A DNA stretch of 64,000 nt, from NCBI GenBank assembly GCA_016201275.1, contig JACQDB010000077.1, positions 1-64,000 on the forward strand, in the 5' to 3' direction. How positions within the stretch are numbered: position 1 is the first letter of the stretch; every line of letters starts with the position of its first letter. The stretch is from Acidobacteriota bacterium (GTDB lineage Bacteria; Acidobacteriota; Blastocatellia; UBA7656). This document shows, one piece after another, positions 35,401-43,147 of the stretch. Both the position numbers and the translations under genes were made by a program. The notes under the pieces were generated by a model. That model did no database searches. It worked only from the letters and a program-made list of their open reading frames with translations, and had not been told where the DNA came from.

Positions 35401-37789
35401 CGGTGACATTGACTGCGCCTGCCGCGTGTGCCGGAGTCGTAGCGGTAATGGAAGTGGCGCTGTTGACCGTCACGCCGGTTGCCGCCACGCCGCCAAAGGT
35501 GACGGTTGCGCCGCCCACGAAATTGCTACCGGCAAGAGTCACCGAAGTGCCTCCGACCGTGCTGCCGGAATTGGGCGTCACCGAACTGAGGGTTGGCGCG
35601 GTCGCAGAAGGCGGCGTGTACGTAAAGCCGCCGGTTAAAGTGACCGTTGGGCCTTGATAATTGGTCACCGCTACGTCCATCGCCCCGGCGCTATGCGAAG
35701 GGGTTCGGGCGGTAATCGTCGTAGGATTGATGACCGTGATAGTAGTGGCCAGCGTGCCGCCGATCTGGACGGTAGCACCGTAATTGAAATCGGTGCCGCT
35801 GAGGGTCACCAGAGTGCCGCCGGTCGTCAAACCGTTGTTCGGCGTAATTGCCGTAATCGTCGGCGGTGGCGGCGGTGCAACATATTGGAAAGAACTGGCT
35901 CGCGTGGCGCTTTGCAAATCGGGATTGGTGACCGTGATATCTACTCGCCCTTCGACGTGAGCGGGGCTTGTGGCAGTGATGGTATAGCCGCTGTTGGCGA
36001 CCACTACATCCATCGCCTGCTCGCCGCCTATGGTGACGGTAGCACCGGGAACGAAGCCCACGCCGCTGATGGTGACCGAGGTGCCGCCGCTAGGCGTGCC
36101 GCTTTCGGGAGAGATCAAATTCACCATAGGCGGCGCGGCAGTCGTAGCGCCTGTGAAGGTGAAGCCACTGCTCAACACGCCGCGTCCGCCATCGCTGTTG
36201 GTGACGATGACATCCGCCGCGCCCACCGCATGAGCCGGTGTAGTCGCAGAGATCGAAGTGCTGCTCAAGACGCTGACGTTGGTGGCCGGAATGCCGTCGA
36301 AACTGACGGTTGCGCCGTTGGTAAAACCTGTGCCGTTGATGGTGACGGCAGTGCCGCCATAGGTGCTGCCGGTGGCCGGTAAAATCGAAGTGACGGTAGG
36401 CGGACTGGCAGGCGGCGTTCCCGCCGCGACGGTGGTGAAACTGATGACCGGACTACTTGCCGTGCGGTTGGCCATGGTTTTGCCAACTACGCGCCAGTAA
36501 TAAGTTGTCCCCGGCGCGAGTCCCGAAACCGTAAAAGTTTCGGCGCTGCCTGGTCCCGGCGCGCCGGTCTGTACATCCGTAGCGATTAACGGTGGTGTGG
36601 CATTGGTGCCGAAATAAATGTCATATTTGTGCGCCCAATAACCGCCTTCCCAAGCCAACGTCAGCGTGGTCGGTTGCGCGTTTGCCGCGTTTGCCGGTGA
36701 CTGGTTGATAGGGGCATCCGGCGGCAAAGGCACGAAGGGTTCCATCTCGATGGCGGAATTCCATTTGCGCTCGAACTCGTTGACGAAGAACTGAAAGAAC
36801 CACGGCTTGGTGGTGAAATAATTATGCTCCTGCTGATAATTCGAGGAAGGCCCGGTCCAGTTTGACGAACCAAAAATGGTCAACCCCTGGCCGTATAACA
36901 GCACCGTCTTTTGATGATTCAATCCCAGATGCTTGCGATCTTTGATCTGCACACCGGCCATATACATTCGATCCACATTCCACGAATGCCACAAGCGCGC
37001 CGGGTCGCGGTACTGATCCGGCTCGGTCATCAAGCGCACCGGCTTGCCGCGATTGACCGCCGCAATCATGGCGTTGCTGAAATCCTGATTGGTGATGCGA
37101 TACATAATCGCGTCAATTTTCTGCGTCTCTTGATTGAGATGATAGACCGTGCGATTGCGAAAATCCTGCGAGCTGTCGGCGCTGGGCGGAAAATTCAACT
37201 CCGGATCAATCGGCGTGGTCGCATAGCTGCGCGTCAGAGGAGCGCTGATGTTGGCATAGTTGCCGTAAGAAACGGTGTCGGTCCACAGGTCATCGTATTT
37301 GGTTTTGAAACTGTTGACCACCGAGGGATCATCGCTGAAATAGATGACTTCATCCTGATAATTGGTATAAGGCGTGTATGGCTCGAACGCGGCGTTGTAG
37401 TTGGCGCTGCTGAATTCAACTTTGTTCTGGGCGGCGAAAATCATCACCTTGTTATGCAGGATGCCAGCGTTTAATTTGTAGCGCATGGGAATGCCTGCCG
37501 CCTGCAATTGATCGAGAATCTGTTGATTGCCTGAATAAATCGGATTGGCGCGGGGGTCAACGATGACGCGCACCTGCACCCCGGCGTTTTTGCGATTGAT
37601 TAATTTAGTCGCGTAAGAGGTGTCTTGCATGAACCAGAAAGCCACGTCAATTTGTTGCGTTTCCGCATCAATCAATTTCCATAAAGGGGTGCGGCAATCT
37701 TCAAATGAATTGTCGCAAAGCCGCTCCTGCGCTTGCGCGCCAAAAACCATAGAGAGAAAAAAACTGAGAAGAAGAAGAAGTTTTACCAT
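32492..37789 (-). CDS. Giant secreted multidomain protein: PLD-like, FN3, seven IPT/TIG, module, phosphoesterase
   Basis: About 1,765 residues from ATG 37789 (signal peptide VKLLLLLSFFLSMVFGAQAQ); the frame is open to an ATG at 37864 but neither start has a clear ribosome site. Numbering from 37864: PLD-like domain 50-375 with HNK at 137-139 and HQK at 317-319, FN3 about 380-478, IPT/TIG 1-4 about 489-840, unnamed carbohydrate-binding-like module about 847-1026, IPT/TIG 5-6 about 1037-1212, PF04185-like phosphoesterase about 1221-1488 (HVILVVEENHSYSNV, ADTHPSIGNYFYL, ILFDES), IPT/TIG 7 about 1495-1577, and a C-terminal lectin-like beta domain (DDFNNNTLDTTKW). The Asp of the canonical HxKxxxxD is absent from both PLD motifs. 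Probably a secreted phosphodiesterase that binds surfaces; substrate unknown. Confidence 0.9.
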   Translation of the reverse strand: MVKLLLLLSFFLSMVFGAQAQERLCDNSFEDCRTPLWKLIDAETQQIDVAFWFMQDTSYATKLINRKNAGVQVRVIVDPRANPIYSGNQQILDQLQAAGIPMRYKLNAGILHNKVMIFAAQNKVEFSSANYNAAFEPYTPYTNYQDEVIYFSDDPSVVNSFKTKYDDLWTDTVSYGNYANISAPLTRSYATTPIDPELNFPPSADSSQDFRNRTVYHLNQETQKIDAIMYRITNQDFSNAMIAAVNRGKPVRLMTEPDQYRDPARLWHSWNVDRMYMAGVQIKDRKHLGLNHQKTVLLYGQGLTIFGSSNWTGPSSNYQQEHNYFTTKPWFFQFFVNEFERKWNSAIEMEPFVPLPPDAPINQSPANAANAQPTTLTLAWEGGYWAHKYDIYFGTNATPPLIATDVQTGAPGPGSAETFTVSGLAPGTTYYWRVVGKTMANRTASSPVISFTTVAAGTPPASPPTVTSILPATGSTYGGTAVTINGTGFTNGATVSFDGIPATNVSVLSSTSISATTPAHAVGAADVIVTNSDGGRGVLSSGFTFTGATTAAPPMVNLISPESGTPSGGTSVTISGVGFVPGATVTIGGEQAMDVVVANSGYTITATSPAHVEGRVDITVTNPDLQSATRASSFQYVAPPPPPTITAITPNNGLTTGGTLVTLSGTDFNYGATVQIGGTLATTITVINPTTITARTPSHSAGAMDVAVTNYQGPTVTLTGGFTYTPPSATAPTLSSVTPNSGSTVGGTSVTLAGSNFVGGATVTFGGVAATGVTVNSATSITATTPAHAAGAVNVTVTNPDSQSATLTNGFTFVSPSTASDVVLYAAEAAVKVGNFSVVSDPTAAGGASIYNPDAGAPKLANALASPTSYFEMTFNAEANTAYRLWVRAKADNNSPYNDSFFVQFSDSVDTANAATYRIGTTNATTVNLEDCSGCGLSGWGWQDNGWGVGVFGPLIYFQNAGTHTLRLQPREDGFSIDQILLSPQTYLNSAPGALKNDTTILAKTGAPPAPAPTVSAVSPNSDVSTGGTSVTISGTNFGTGASVTFGGTAASNINVANSTTITATTPAHAAGVVNVVVTNPDNQSATLTNGFTYTAPPPAPAPTLSSVTPNSGSTVGGTSVTLAGSNFVGGATVTFGGVAATGVTVNSATSITATTPAHAAGAVNVTVTNPDSQSATLTNGFTFTNPASPLPTFGHVILVVEENHSYSNVIGNSAMPYLNTLASRYGLATNYFADTHPSIGNYFYLTTGQGITNDSNFTGTVSVDNLTRQLIAAGKTWKSYAESLPATGYTGGDQYPYVKRHNPFAYLSDVLNSPAQTNNLVPFSQFANDLANFQLPNFSFIEPNQLDNAHDCPSSNPACTDNDKLTTADNWLKTNLDPLIASPVFQQDGLLVILFDESINTDTAHGGGQVAMLVISPKAKQNFQSTTLYQHENTLRLIAEGLGLTAFPGASASAANMAEFFSTTNNNAPLINSLAPNNGTTTGGTVVTINGTGFVSGATVNFDNLPATNVTVVGSTTITATTPAHAAGAVNVTVTNPDSQSATLTNGFTYGSSTPAETLLLVDDFNNNTLDTTKWSLNNLFSGYTDSGVAVSDQNQHLEIGALKQNTSGSHYNGLRSALSYNFTGAYAAVELVQPPNAATAADAMLTIGQDPNNYYRIYVEAGNLICQKKAKGTKMDLLTVPFDAVNHRFLRIRHDAASGNVVFETAPGSGGVPGTWVQRASQLWDTTAVPLAAVLFEIKAGTWRAEASAPGTIFFDTFKAAKP
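34228..34483. repeat. Internal direct repeat (encodes IPT domain 6)
   Basis: This ~255-bp block is nearly identical, base for base, to 35346-35601 (IPT domain 4). The encoded domains are identical over about 85 residues. A third, shorter match lies at 33132-33230 (IPT 7). Confidence 0.85.
34790..35330. repeat. Module-coding segment, inverted copy of 30715-31200
   Basis: The segment encoding the shared module is, on the opposite strand, almost identical to the module part of the broken gene; for example the stretch encoding FEMTFNAEANTAYRLWVRAK differs at very few bases. The two copies are about 4 kb apart in inverted orientation. Confidence 0.8.
35346..35601. repeat. Internal direct repeat (encodes IPT domain 4)
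   Basis: Partner of the block at 34228-34483. Confidence 0.85.
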
Positions 37790-37864
37790 GAAATTTCGGC
37801 CAGGAGATTTCCCTTTTCGGTTTTCAACAACGCCAGAATTAACCCGCATAAATGCTCGCTCCAT

Positions 37865-38341
37865 AGGCAGTAGAGAATCAAAAAATTACTCAAGGGCTGT
37901 TGCGAAAGGTGTGCCGCGCCCTTGAAAAATCGCCCCCTGATATGCCCCGAACCTGTTATTTTGATGTCATAATTTTGCCACTGTTCGGAGTAAGGGGACT
38001 CAAGCTTTCAACACCTCGAATCCTATGAAGCTTGCAAAAGCACAGGGTCAGAGGCCGAACCGTGGGCGATTTTTACGGCAAGATTTCGTATCTACTCAGC
38101 TTGTTTGAAAATTGCCGGTCGCTTAGTTTTTGCGCCGTAGGCGCACAGGAGAGTAGCCCGTGGGAAAGCCACGGGAAGACGCAGGCGGCTTGACGGTCGC
38201 GCTCTGACAGAGCGCCGGAGGCTTGCCGCATCGCCTCTCCTGCACCTTTTCAGGGCGCGCCGCGTTTGCCCAACATGATGCCAGTGCCTGTAGCACTGGC
38301 TAATTTCCTATACCCCTTCGGGGCAAAGACGGCTAGGTAGT
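37865..38341. other. Spacer with several short hairpins, no gene
   Basis: Contains CCGTGGGAAAGCCACGG (about 38160), GCGCTCTGACAGAGCGC (about 38200), GCCAGTGCCTGTAGCACTGGC (about 38279) and CCCCTTCGGGG (about 38314). These look like a chain of small REP-like hairpins. No coding sequence supported. Element A5 follows. Confidence 0.5.
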
Positions 38342-38443
38342 TAGAGGGTGTCGCAGAATTTCAGAAACCGTCTATATGTTGTAGATGATTAAACCATCAC
38401 CCACAATATCTGGACAAAACATCCATTTCTGCGACCCCCTCTA
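38342..38443. repeat. Element A5, ~102 bp MITE-like palindrome
   Basis: Termini TAGAGGGTGTCGCAGAATTT and CTGCGACCCCCTCTA, with the conserved core ATGTTGTAGATG and CACAATATCTGGAC. It lies 35 bp from the 3' end of the glycerophosphotransferase gene. Confidence 0.85.
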
Positions 38444-38477
38444 GTTACAAGATTTCAATCTTTCGGAAACCGAAAAG

Positions 38478-39644
38478 TTATGAAACACGCAAATGAATTT
38501 GGTGAAGCAGTTCCAACTCCATCACTTCGTAAAGCGCTTTGACAGCGCGCACGGTGGCCGTGCCGGGTTGATAAAACAACTCTTGCGCGACGTGTTGGCG
38601 AGCGGACGATTTCTCTCGCGGCGCGGCGAACGCCTGTTCAACGGCGGCAAGGGTTTGCTCGACATTGCGGACGCTGCTGGCCGCCTCGGCCAGCAGCTGC
38701 ACATAGTCTTGATGAATGTTGGTGCGGGCAATCAACTCCGGCATCTCGATGCGAATTACCGGACGGTCTAGCAATAGATACTCGAAACCTACGGAACTGT
38801 GGTCGGTGATTAACACATCCGCTGCCGCCAGGTACGGACAGGCATCGCCGCTTTGTGCCAGATGGCCGCCGTATTTTTCCAGTATCGGTTTGATACGTTC
38901 GCGCCAATTCACCCCGCCAGAGTGTATGAATCGGGTGTCTTGTGAACGGTCATGCAGTTTGACGATGACGGCGTATCCGGCTTGGCACAAGCGCTCGATC
39001 AATTCCAGTCCCAACGCATTGACCGATGAATAAGGCGACCACGTCGGCGCATAAAGAACGGTTTGCCGCGCCGGATCAAAGCCGTATGACTCAAGCAGCG
39101 CCTTACGCGACAGCGAACCATCGAGCAGGCAATCCAGTTTGGGCATACCGATAAGTTGGGCGGCGGGGCTGTCGGCATCAATCGCGCCGCTGCGTAAGTA
39201 ATTATTCAAGCGGCGTTGATTGATGAAAAACAGGCGATGCCATTCGCGCATGGAACGCGCAGGCGTGTCATAAATGTGACCGTATTTTCCGGCGACGCCA
39301 TGAAACATCTGTATGCGCCGCGTGCCGCGTGGCAACTTCACCCACAATTGATCGGCGGTCAAATAGGCATCGAATTTCATGAGCGCGGCGCGTTGCGGCG
39401 TAATCAGGCGCGCCGCTGCACCGGCCTCGCGATAAATCGCGGTGCAGGCTTGCGGCATTTCGCTGGCGGTGAAATAAAACTGCACGCGATGGTCAGCGCG
39501 CATCATTCGATGAAGCGGCGCGACAATGGCGTAATTCATAGCGGTGCGCGAATCCACCAACACCGAGCGGTTTTCAGGGTGGCGATGGCGCTGCCATTTC
39601 GCATCCGTCTGTTGAGCGAATTTCAAAAGCGCGGCAAAACTCAT
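38478..39644 (-). CDS. CDP-glycerol glycerophosphotransferase-like (TagB/TagF family)
   Basis: 388 residues, GT-B-like. Family motifs: QMFHGVAGKYG (catalytic-region His), YAPTWSPYSS, VIVKLHDRS with its conserved His, and ADVLITDHSSVGFEYLLLD. Members transfer glycerol- or ribitol-phosphate from a CDP-linked donor to a glycan or lipid-linked acceptor. The LicC-like nucleotidyltransferase immediately upstream could make the CDP-linked donor. Last gene of the minus arm of the EPS locus. Distant members act on other phospho-alcohols, so the donor is inferred only. Confidence 0.88.
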   Translation of the reverse strand: MSFAALLKFAQQTDAKWQRHRHPENRSVLVDSRTAMNYAIVAPLHRMMRADHRVQFYFTASEMPQACTAIYREAGAAARLITPQRAALMKFDAYLTADQLWVKLPRGTRRIQMFHGVAGKYGHIYDTPARSMREWHRLFFINQRRLNNYLRSGAIDADSPAAQLIGMPKLDCLLDGSLSRKALLESYGFDPARQTVLYAPTWSPYSSVNALGLELIERLCQAGYAVIVKLHDRSQDTRFIHSGGVNWRERIKPILEKYGGHLAQSGDACPYLAAADVLITDHSSVGFEYLLLDRPVIRIEMPELIARTNIHQDYVQLLAEAASSVRNVEQTLAAVEQAFAAPREKSSARQHVAQELFYQPGTATVRAVKALYEVMELELLHQIHLRVS

Positions 39645-39699
39645 GGTCTGGTCTTCACTTCATGCGCGAAGTCCGATGAAAGCGCCTGCCTGCACCGGC

Positions 39700-40488
39700 T
39701 CACGAAAAAAATTCTGCGGCTTGTGCTTGTCGGCTCAGAGGGCGCGGCGCGGTCGTTCGGCTATCAGCAGCGGGAAGCTTTGGCAGAATGTCGCGCACCG
39801 CACGCTGAAAATCTTCGGGAAAATCTATTTCAATCCACGGGTAGCCTTGCGCGTCAACGGCATACAGCGGACGCGCGGCGGCAAACTCGCAGAAGGCTCG
39901 CGGTGCCCAGTCGCGCTGTCCGCCGTTGGTAATCAAGCGCTGCATAATTTCTATCAACAGCGCTGCGCTGTTGGCATTGAATTTTACGATGCCGAGATTT
40001 TCGCCGTCGGCTTCCTGTGGCGGCATGGTTTTGCTGATCTCGATGACGCGCTCGCCGCGAACTTTTACTTTCATCTCTTCGTCGCCAAGCGCTGTGGACA
40101 AAGGATTGCCATAGTCAATCAACAAGGCATCGTGATAAGGCGCAGCCAAGAGATTCGCCAGCAATTGCGGGTGAAACAGCACGTCAGAGTTGAGGACGAC
40201 AAAGCCTTCGGCAAGTGCTTGACGCGCCAGCCACAACGAATAGAGGCTGTTGGTTTGGTCGAAGCGGGAATTTTCCACGAAGCGAATACGCCCGTCGCAA
40301 CTTTGGCGCACACGCTCGGCTTGATAGCCGACGACTACCACGATGTCGGTGATGCCGCAATTTCTCAAGGTGTGAATCTGGCGCTCCAGCAACGTGCCGC
40401 CGCCGATTTCCATCAGGCATTTCGGCGTGTTGCCGGTCGCCCCGTTCAAACGCAAACCTTTTCCGGCAGCCAGAACGATTCCCTTCAT
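39700..40488 (-). CDS. LicC/MobA-like nucleotidyltransferase
   Basis: 262 residues. The nucleotide-binding opening is MKGIVLAAGKGLRL with the signature Lys in TPKCLMEI. The segment ENSRFDQTNSLYSLWLARQA then FVVLNSDVLFHP is close to phosphocholine/phospho-alcohol cytidylyltransferases (LicC type) rather than RmlA. The C-terminal PWIEIDFPEDFQRAV fits the same group. Ribosome site AAGGAG is 8-9 nt before ATG 40488. It probably activates a small phospho-alcohol as its CDP derivative for the transferase downstream. Confidence 0.87.
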   Translation of the reverse strand: MKGIVLAAGKGLRLNGATGNTPKCLMEIGGGTLLERQIHTLRNCGITDIVVVVGYQAERVRQSCDGRIRFVENSRFDQTNSLYSLWLARQALAEGFVVLNSDVLFHPQLLANLLAAPYHDALLIDYGNPLSTALGDEEMKVKVRGERVIEISKTMPPQEADGENLGIVKFNANSAALLIEIMQRLITNGGQRDWAPRAFCEFAAARPLYAVDAQGYPWIEIDFPEDFQRAVRDILPKLPAADSRTTAPRPLSRQAQAAEFFS

Positions 40489-40558
40489 GCGCTGTTGTCT
40501 CCTTCCTCTTGACAGACTCCCGCACTCTTATATCAAGATGCACAAGAGAATAGTCTGA

Positions 40559-40728
40559 GTTGAGAGGCGGTCTCTGACCGCCGGAATGCGCGGTCAAAGA
40601 CCACTTCTGAGTTGAGAGGCGGTCTCTGACCGCCGGAATGCGCGGTCAAAGACCGCTTCTCAACTCATTTGGTTTCGCAGTCGGAATGCGCGGTCAAAGA
40701 CCGCTTCTCAACTCATTTGGTTTCGCAG
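40559..40728. repeat. Element D3: tandem GTTGAG hairpins
   Basis: Two tandem units of about 54 bp each start GTTGAGAGGCGGTCTCTGAC and contain CGCGGTCAAAGACC. A third half unit repeats GGAATGCGCGGTCAAAGACC through CTCAACTCATTTGGTTTCGC. It lies between two same-strand genes of the EPS minus arm. Confidence 0.85.
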
Positions 40729-40735
40729 TTCGGTA

Positions 40736-41746
40736 TTATTGACTTTCTGCGACGTTGGTTTTGGCCGACATCATCCGCGCTTTGCCTTTGCGATCTTTCC
40801 AGCGTTGACGCACGACACCGGCAAAAAACCATAGCTCCAGTTCGCGCTCGAAACGCGCTTCTATATCTTTGCTGGCGTAAGCCTTCAGCATACGCACGAA
40901 GGTGCCGAAATAGGTTCGCAGCATATAACGCGGCACTCCTGCGAGGTGCGGCACGTTGGCAAAATCGAGCGAGGTGTCTTCGGGGGATTCCATATTGATG
41001 CGCGCCTGTTCATAAAGCAGAGCGCGGCTGATGCCGTTCCAGTAAAACCAGCGGCGGAAATAGCGTTTGCTCAAACGCTCTTGCGGAATGATGTGTTGAA
41101 CCACCATCTGCGGCGCATAAAAACCGCGCAAGCCTGCCGCCTTGGCGCGCAAACCCCATTCGCGCACTTCCTGGCCGAGCAGCGTCCCGGCTTTGCGCCC
41201 GACGCGATTATCCCAAAGCCCTGCGCGAGTGAAACAGTCGCGGCGAAACGCCAGATTGACGCCCAGCGGCACATAGCGTTGATTGAATTCCAAAGGCGCT
41301 TCGCCGTGATCCAAAAGCGCTATCACTGACCACGGCCTGCCCGCGTGATTGGGCAACCAGGCAGGGCGCTCGCCGCCCCAGATCGGCAACACCTTGCCGC
41401 CAACGTAATCGCATTGATGTTGAGCGAGCGCCGAGGCTGCCTGATCCAGCCAATCCGGCGCAACCCGCACATCGTCATCCGTGGTCAAAATGATTTCTCC
41501 GTGCGCCGCCAGGATACCGCGATTGAGCGCCGCACAACGCCCCTGCTCTTGTTCAAACAGGTAGTGCAACTTGACTGGAAACCAGGTGGCGATGTCTTCG
41601 ACCACCGCGCGTGTGTCGTCCGTAGAGTTGTTGTCCACGACAATCACTTCCCAATCGCCCTGCGGCGTTAGCATAGCCATATTGCACAGCGTGCCGCGCA
41701 CCTCGTCAGCGCGATTATAGGTTGGAATAATGATCGAAAATTTCAT
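40736..41746 (-). CDS. Family 2 glycosyltransferase
   Basis: 336 residues. GT-A opening KFSIIIPTYNRADEVRGTL, nucleotide-sugar acidic motif LTTDDDVRVAP, and a later LLGQEVREWGLRAKAAG region. Its C-terminal half matches the GT2 at 28774 (see there), so they are paralogues placed in two glycan operons. AGGAG lies 9 nt before ATG 41746. Only 40 bp separates it from the sigma-like gene upstream, suggesting cotranscription. Confidence 0.92.
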   Translation of the reverse strand: MKFSIIIPTYNRADEVRGTLCNMAMLTPQGDWEVIVVDNNSTDDTRAVVEDIATWFPVKLHYLFEQEQGRCAALNRGILAAHGEIILTTDDDVRVAPDWLDQAASALAQHQCDYVGGKVLPIWGGERPAWLPNHAGRPWSVIALLDHGEAPLEFNQRYVPLGVNLAFRRDCFTRAGLWDNRVGRKAGTLLGQEVREWGLRAKAAGLRGFYAPQMVVQHIIPQERLSKRYFRRWFYWNGISRALLYEQARINMESPEDTSLDFANVPHLAGVPRYMLRTYFGTFVRMLKAYASKDIEARFERELELWFFAGVVRQRWKDRKGKARMMSAKTNVAESQ

Positions 41747-41785
41747 CCGTGTGTCTCCTGAAAACTGCTCAGTCTCGTTGGCCCA

Positions 41786-43033
41786 TCAATTGCCGGTCGT
41801 CGTTGCGACACGATATTTCAGCGGCGCGCAATAAAGCGGCGCTACGACGGGAAGCGCAAAGGCTTTCGGTGTTTCCGATTGGCGCGCCGCCTCTTTGTCG
41901 CGTACCACCATCTCGGAGATGCGCTTATCGAGAGCGCTGTTGAGATAGATATATTCATCAACGGTGAGCGTTTGTTGACGAGCGATGTGGTCAAAAATTT
42001 TGCGGTAATGACTGACCAGCGAATCCGATATGTTCATCAAGCGGGCGATGCTGGTTTGCGACGGCGCGGCGGGATTGAAATAACAATGCCAGACCACTTC
42101 GACGAGTTTGCGAAAGCGCTGCGGTTTGTGGCGGACGCTTTGCCGACAACTTTCCATAATGGTATCGGCGACCGCCTCCATGTGAGCAATGATCTCTTTT
42201 TCCAGCATGACCTCTTCGGGCGAGGGTTTGGTGTCGGCAAAATCCAGCTTGACGGGTTCCGACTCGGCGCTTGATTTTTCCAGCGTGTCATCCATAGAGA
42301 CCATCTGCGAATCTTCGATGGCCAGCTTTGACAACACCAATGAACGCATGGTGCGAATATCTGTGGGCGACTTGATGGTGCGGAAAATCTCGATGATGAG
42401 TTGCGTCAATTCGGGATTGGAAATCACCACTTGGGAACTGCTGCCGCGTCCGGCGCGGCGGGTGTCGCGTTTGCGAAAGGCCACTTCTTTCATCATCTCG
42501 TGCAGGTGTTGCGGCGCTTTGACGGGCATATCGGCAGGCCACTCGGCCAACCCGTAAACCTGCAGCGCCATCTTGCCGGTGGGGCGCGACGACGTAGCCG
42601 ATTTGGTCAACGCCGGGCGACTGTAGCAGCGAAACTCTTTTTTGGTCATCAGCAAATTGCTGGTGCGGCGCGCAATGCGATAGGACTCCGGGTGGCGCTC
42701 GCGCAGCAAGCGAGACACCAGATTGGGAACCTCTATGTCATAGAGTTCGTGTTCGACGCGCTCGTGGGTGTAGCCGACATTGATATAAAATTGCCAGCGG
42801 TCTTTCTCCTGCAATTTCAAATAGAGGTCTTGCGTTAAATCACAGCACATCTCTTTCAAACTTTCCCACGACAAATCTCTGGACGCGCCAAGCGAACGCA
42901 CGGCGCTGTGCCGCGACACGATGTGAAAGAGTTTCGACCATAAGGTTTCGGCGTCGCCTCTGCTAATAATATGTATCCAATCGTCGCTGTGATTTCTGAT
43001 CTGTGACTCCCACGGTTTCAGGACTGCAACCAT
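41786..43033 (-). CDS. Sigma-factor-like regulator, unrecognised family
   Basis: 415 residues, soluble. The N-terminal part (about 55-140: LKEMCCDLTQDLYLKLQEKD, VPNLVSRLLRERHPESYRIA) has the spacing of an ECF-type region 2 but no close match I can name. The middle (about 150-300) is charged and low in recognisable motifs. At 325-352, SQTSIARLMNISDSLVSHYR reads as a helix-turn-helix like sigma region 4. Ribosome site AGGAG before ATG 43033. It sits between the ATPase and the GT2 gene of the EPS arm, which suggests control of glycan genes. Function is inference; a non-sigma DNA-binding protein is equally possible. Confidence 0.75.
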   Translation of the reverse strand: MVAVLKPWESQIRNHSDDWIHIISRGDAETLWSKLFHIVSRHSAVRSLGASRDLSWESLKEMCCDLTQDLYLKLQEKDRWQFYINVGYTHERVEHELYDIEVPNLVSRLLRERHPESYRIARRTSNLLMTKKEFRCYSRPALTKSATSSRPTGKMALQVYGLAEWPADMPVKAPQHLHEMMKEVAFRKRDTRRAGRGSSSQVVISNPELTQLIIEIFRTIKSPTDIRTMRSLVLSKLAIEDSQMVSMDDTLEKSSAESEPVKLDFADTKPSPEEVMLEKEIIAHMEAVADTIMESCRQSVRHKPQRFRKLVEVVWHCYFNPAAPSQTSIARLMNISDSLVSHYRKIFDHIARQQTLTVDEYIYLNSALDKRISEMVVRDKEAARQSETPKAFALPVVAPLYCAPLKYRVATTTGN

Positions 43034-43147
43034 AATTCTCTCCTAATTTCTTTGCTGATTTTGGGTTCGTTCTTCGGATTTTGGATTACCGAATGAAATG
43101 CTTGTTGGTGACCTGGCTCTTGTGCCTGCGGTCTGATGTGGCAACCT

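Noticed and set aside
39643-40512. Plus-strand frame of 289 codons
   Set aside because: Antisense to the nucleotidyltransferase gene, which has clear motifs.
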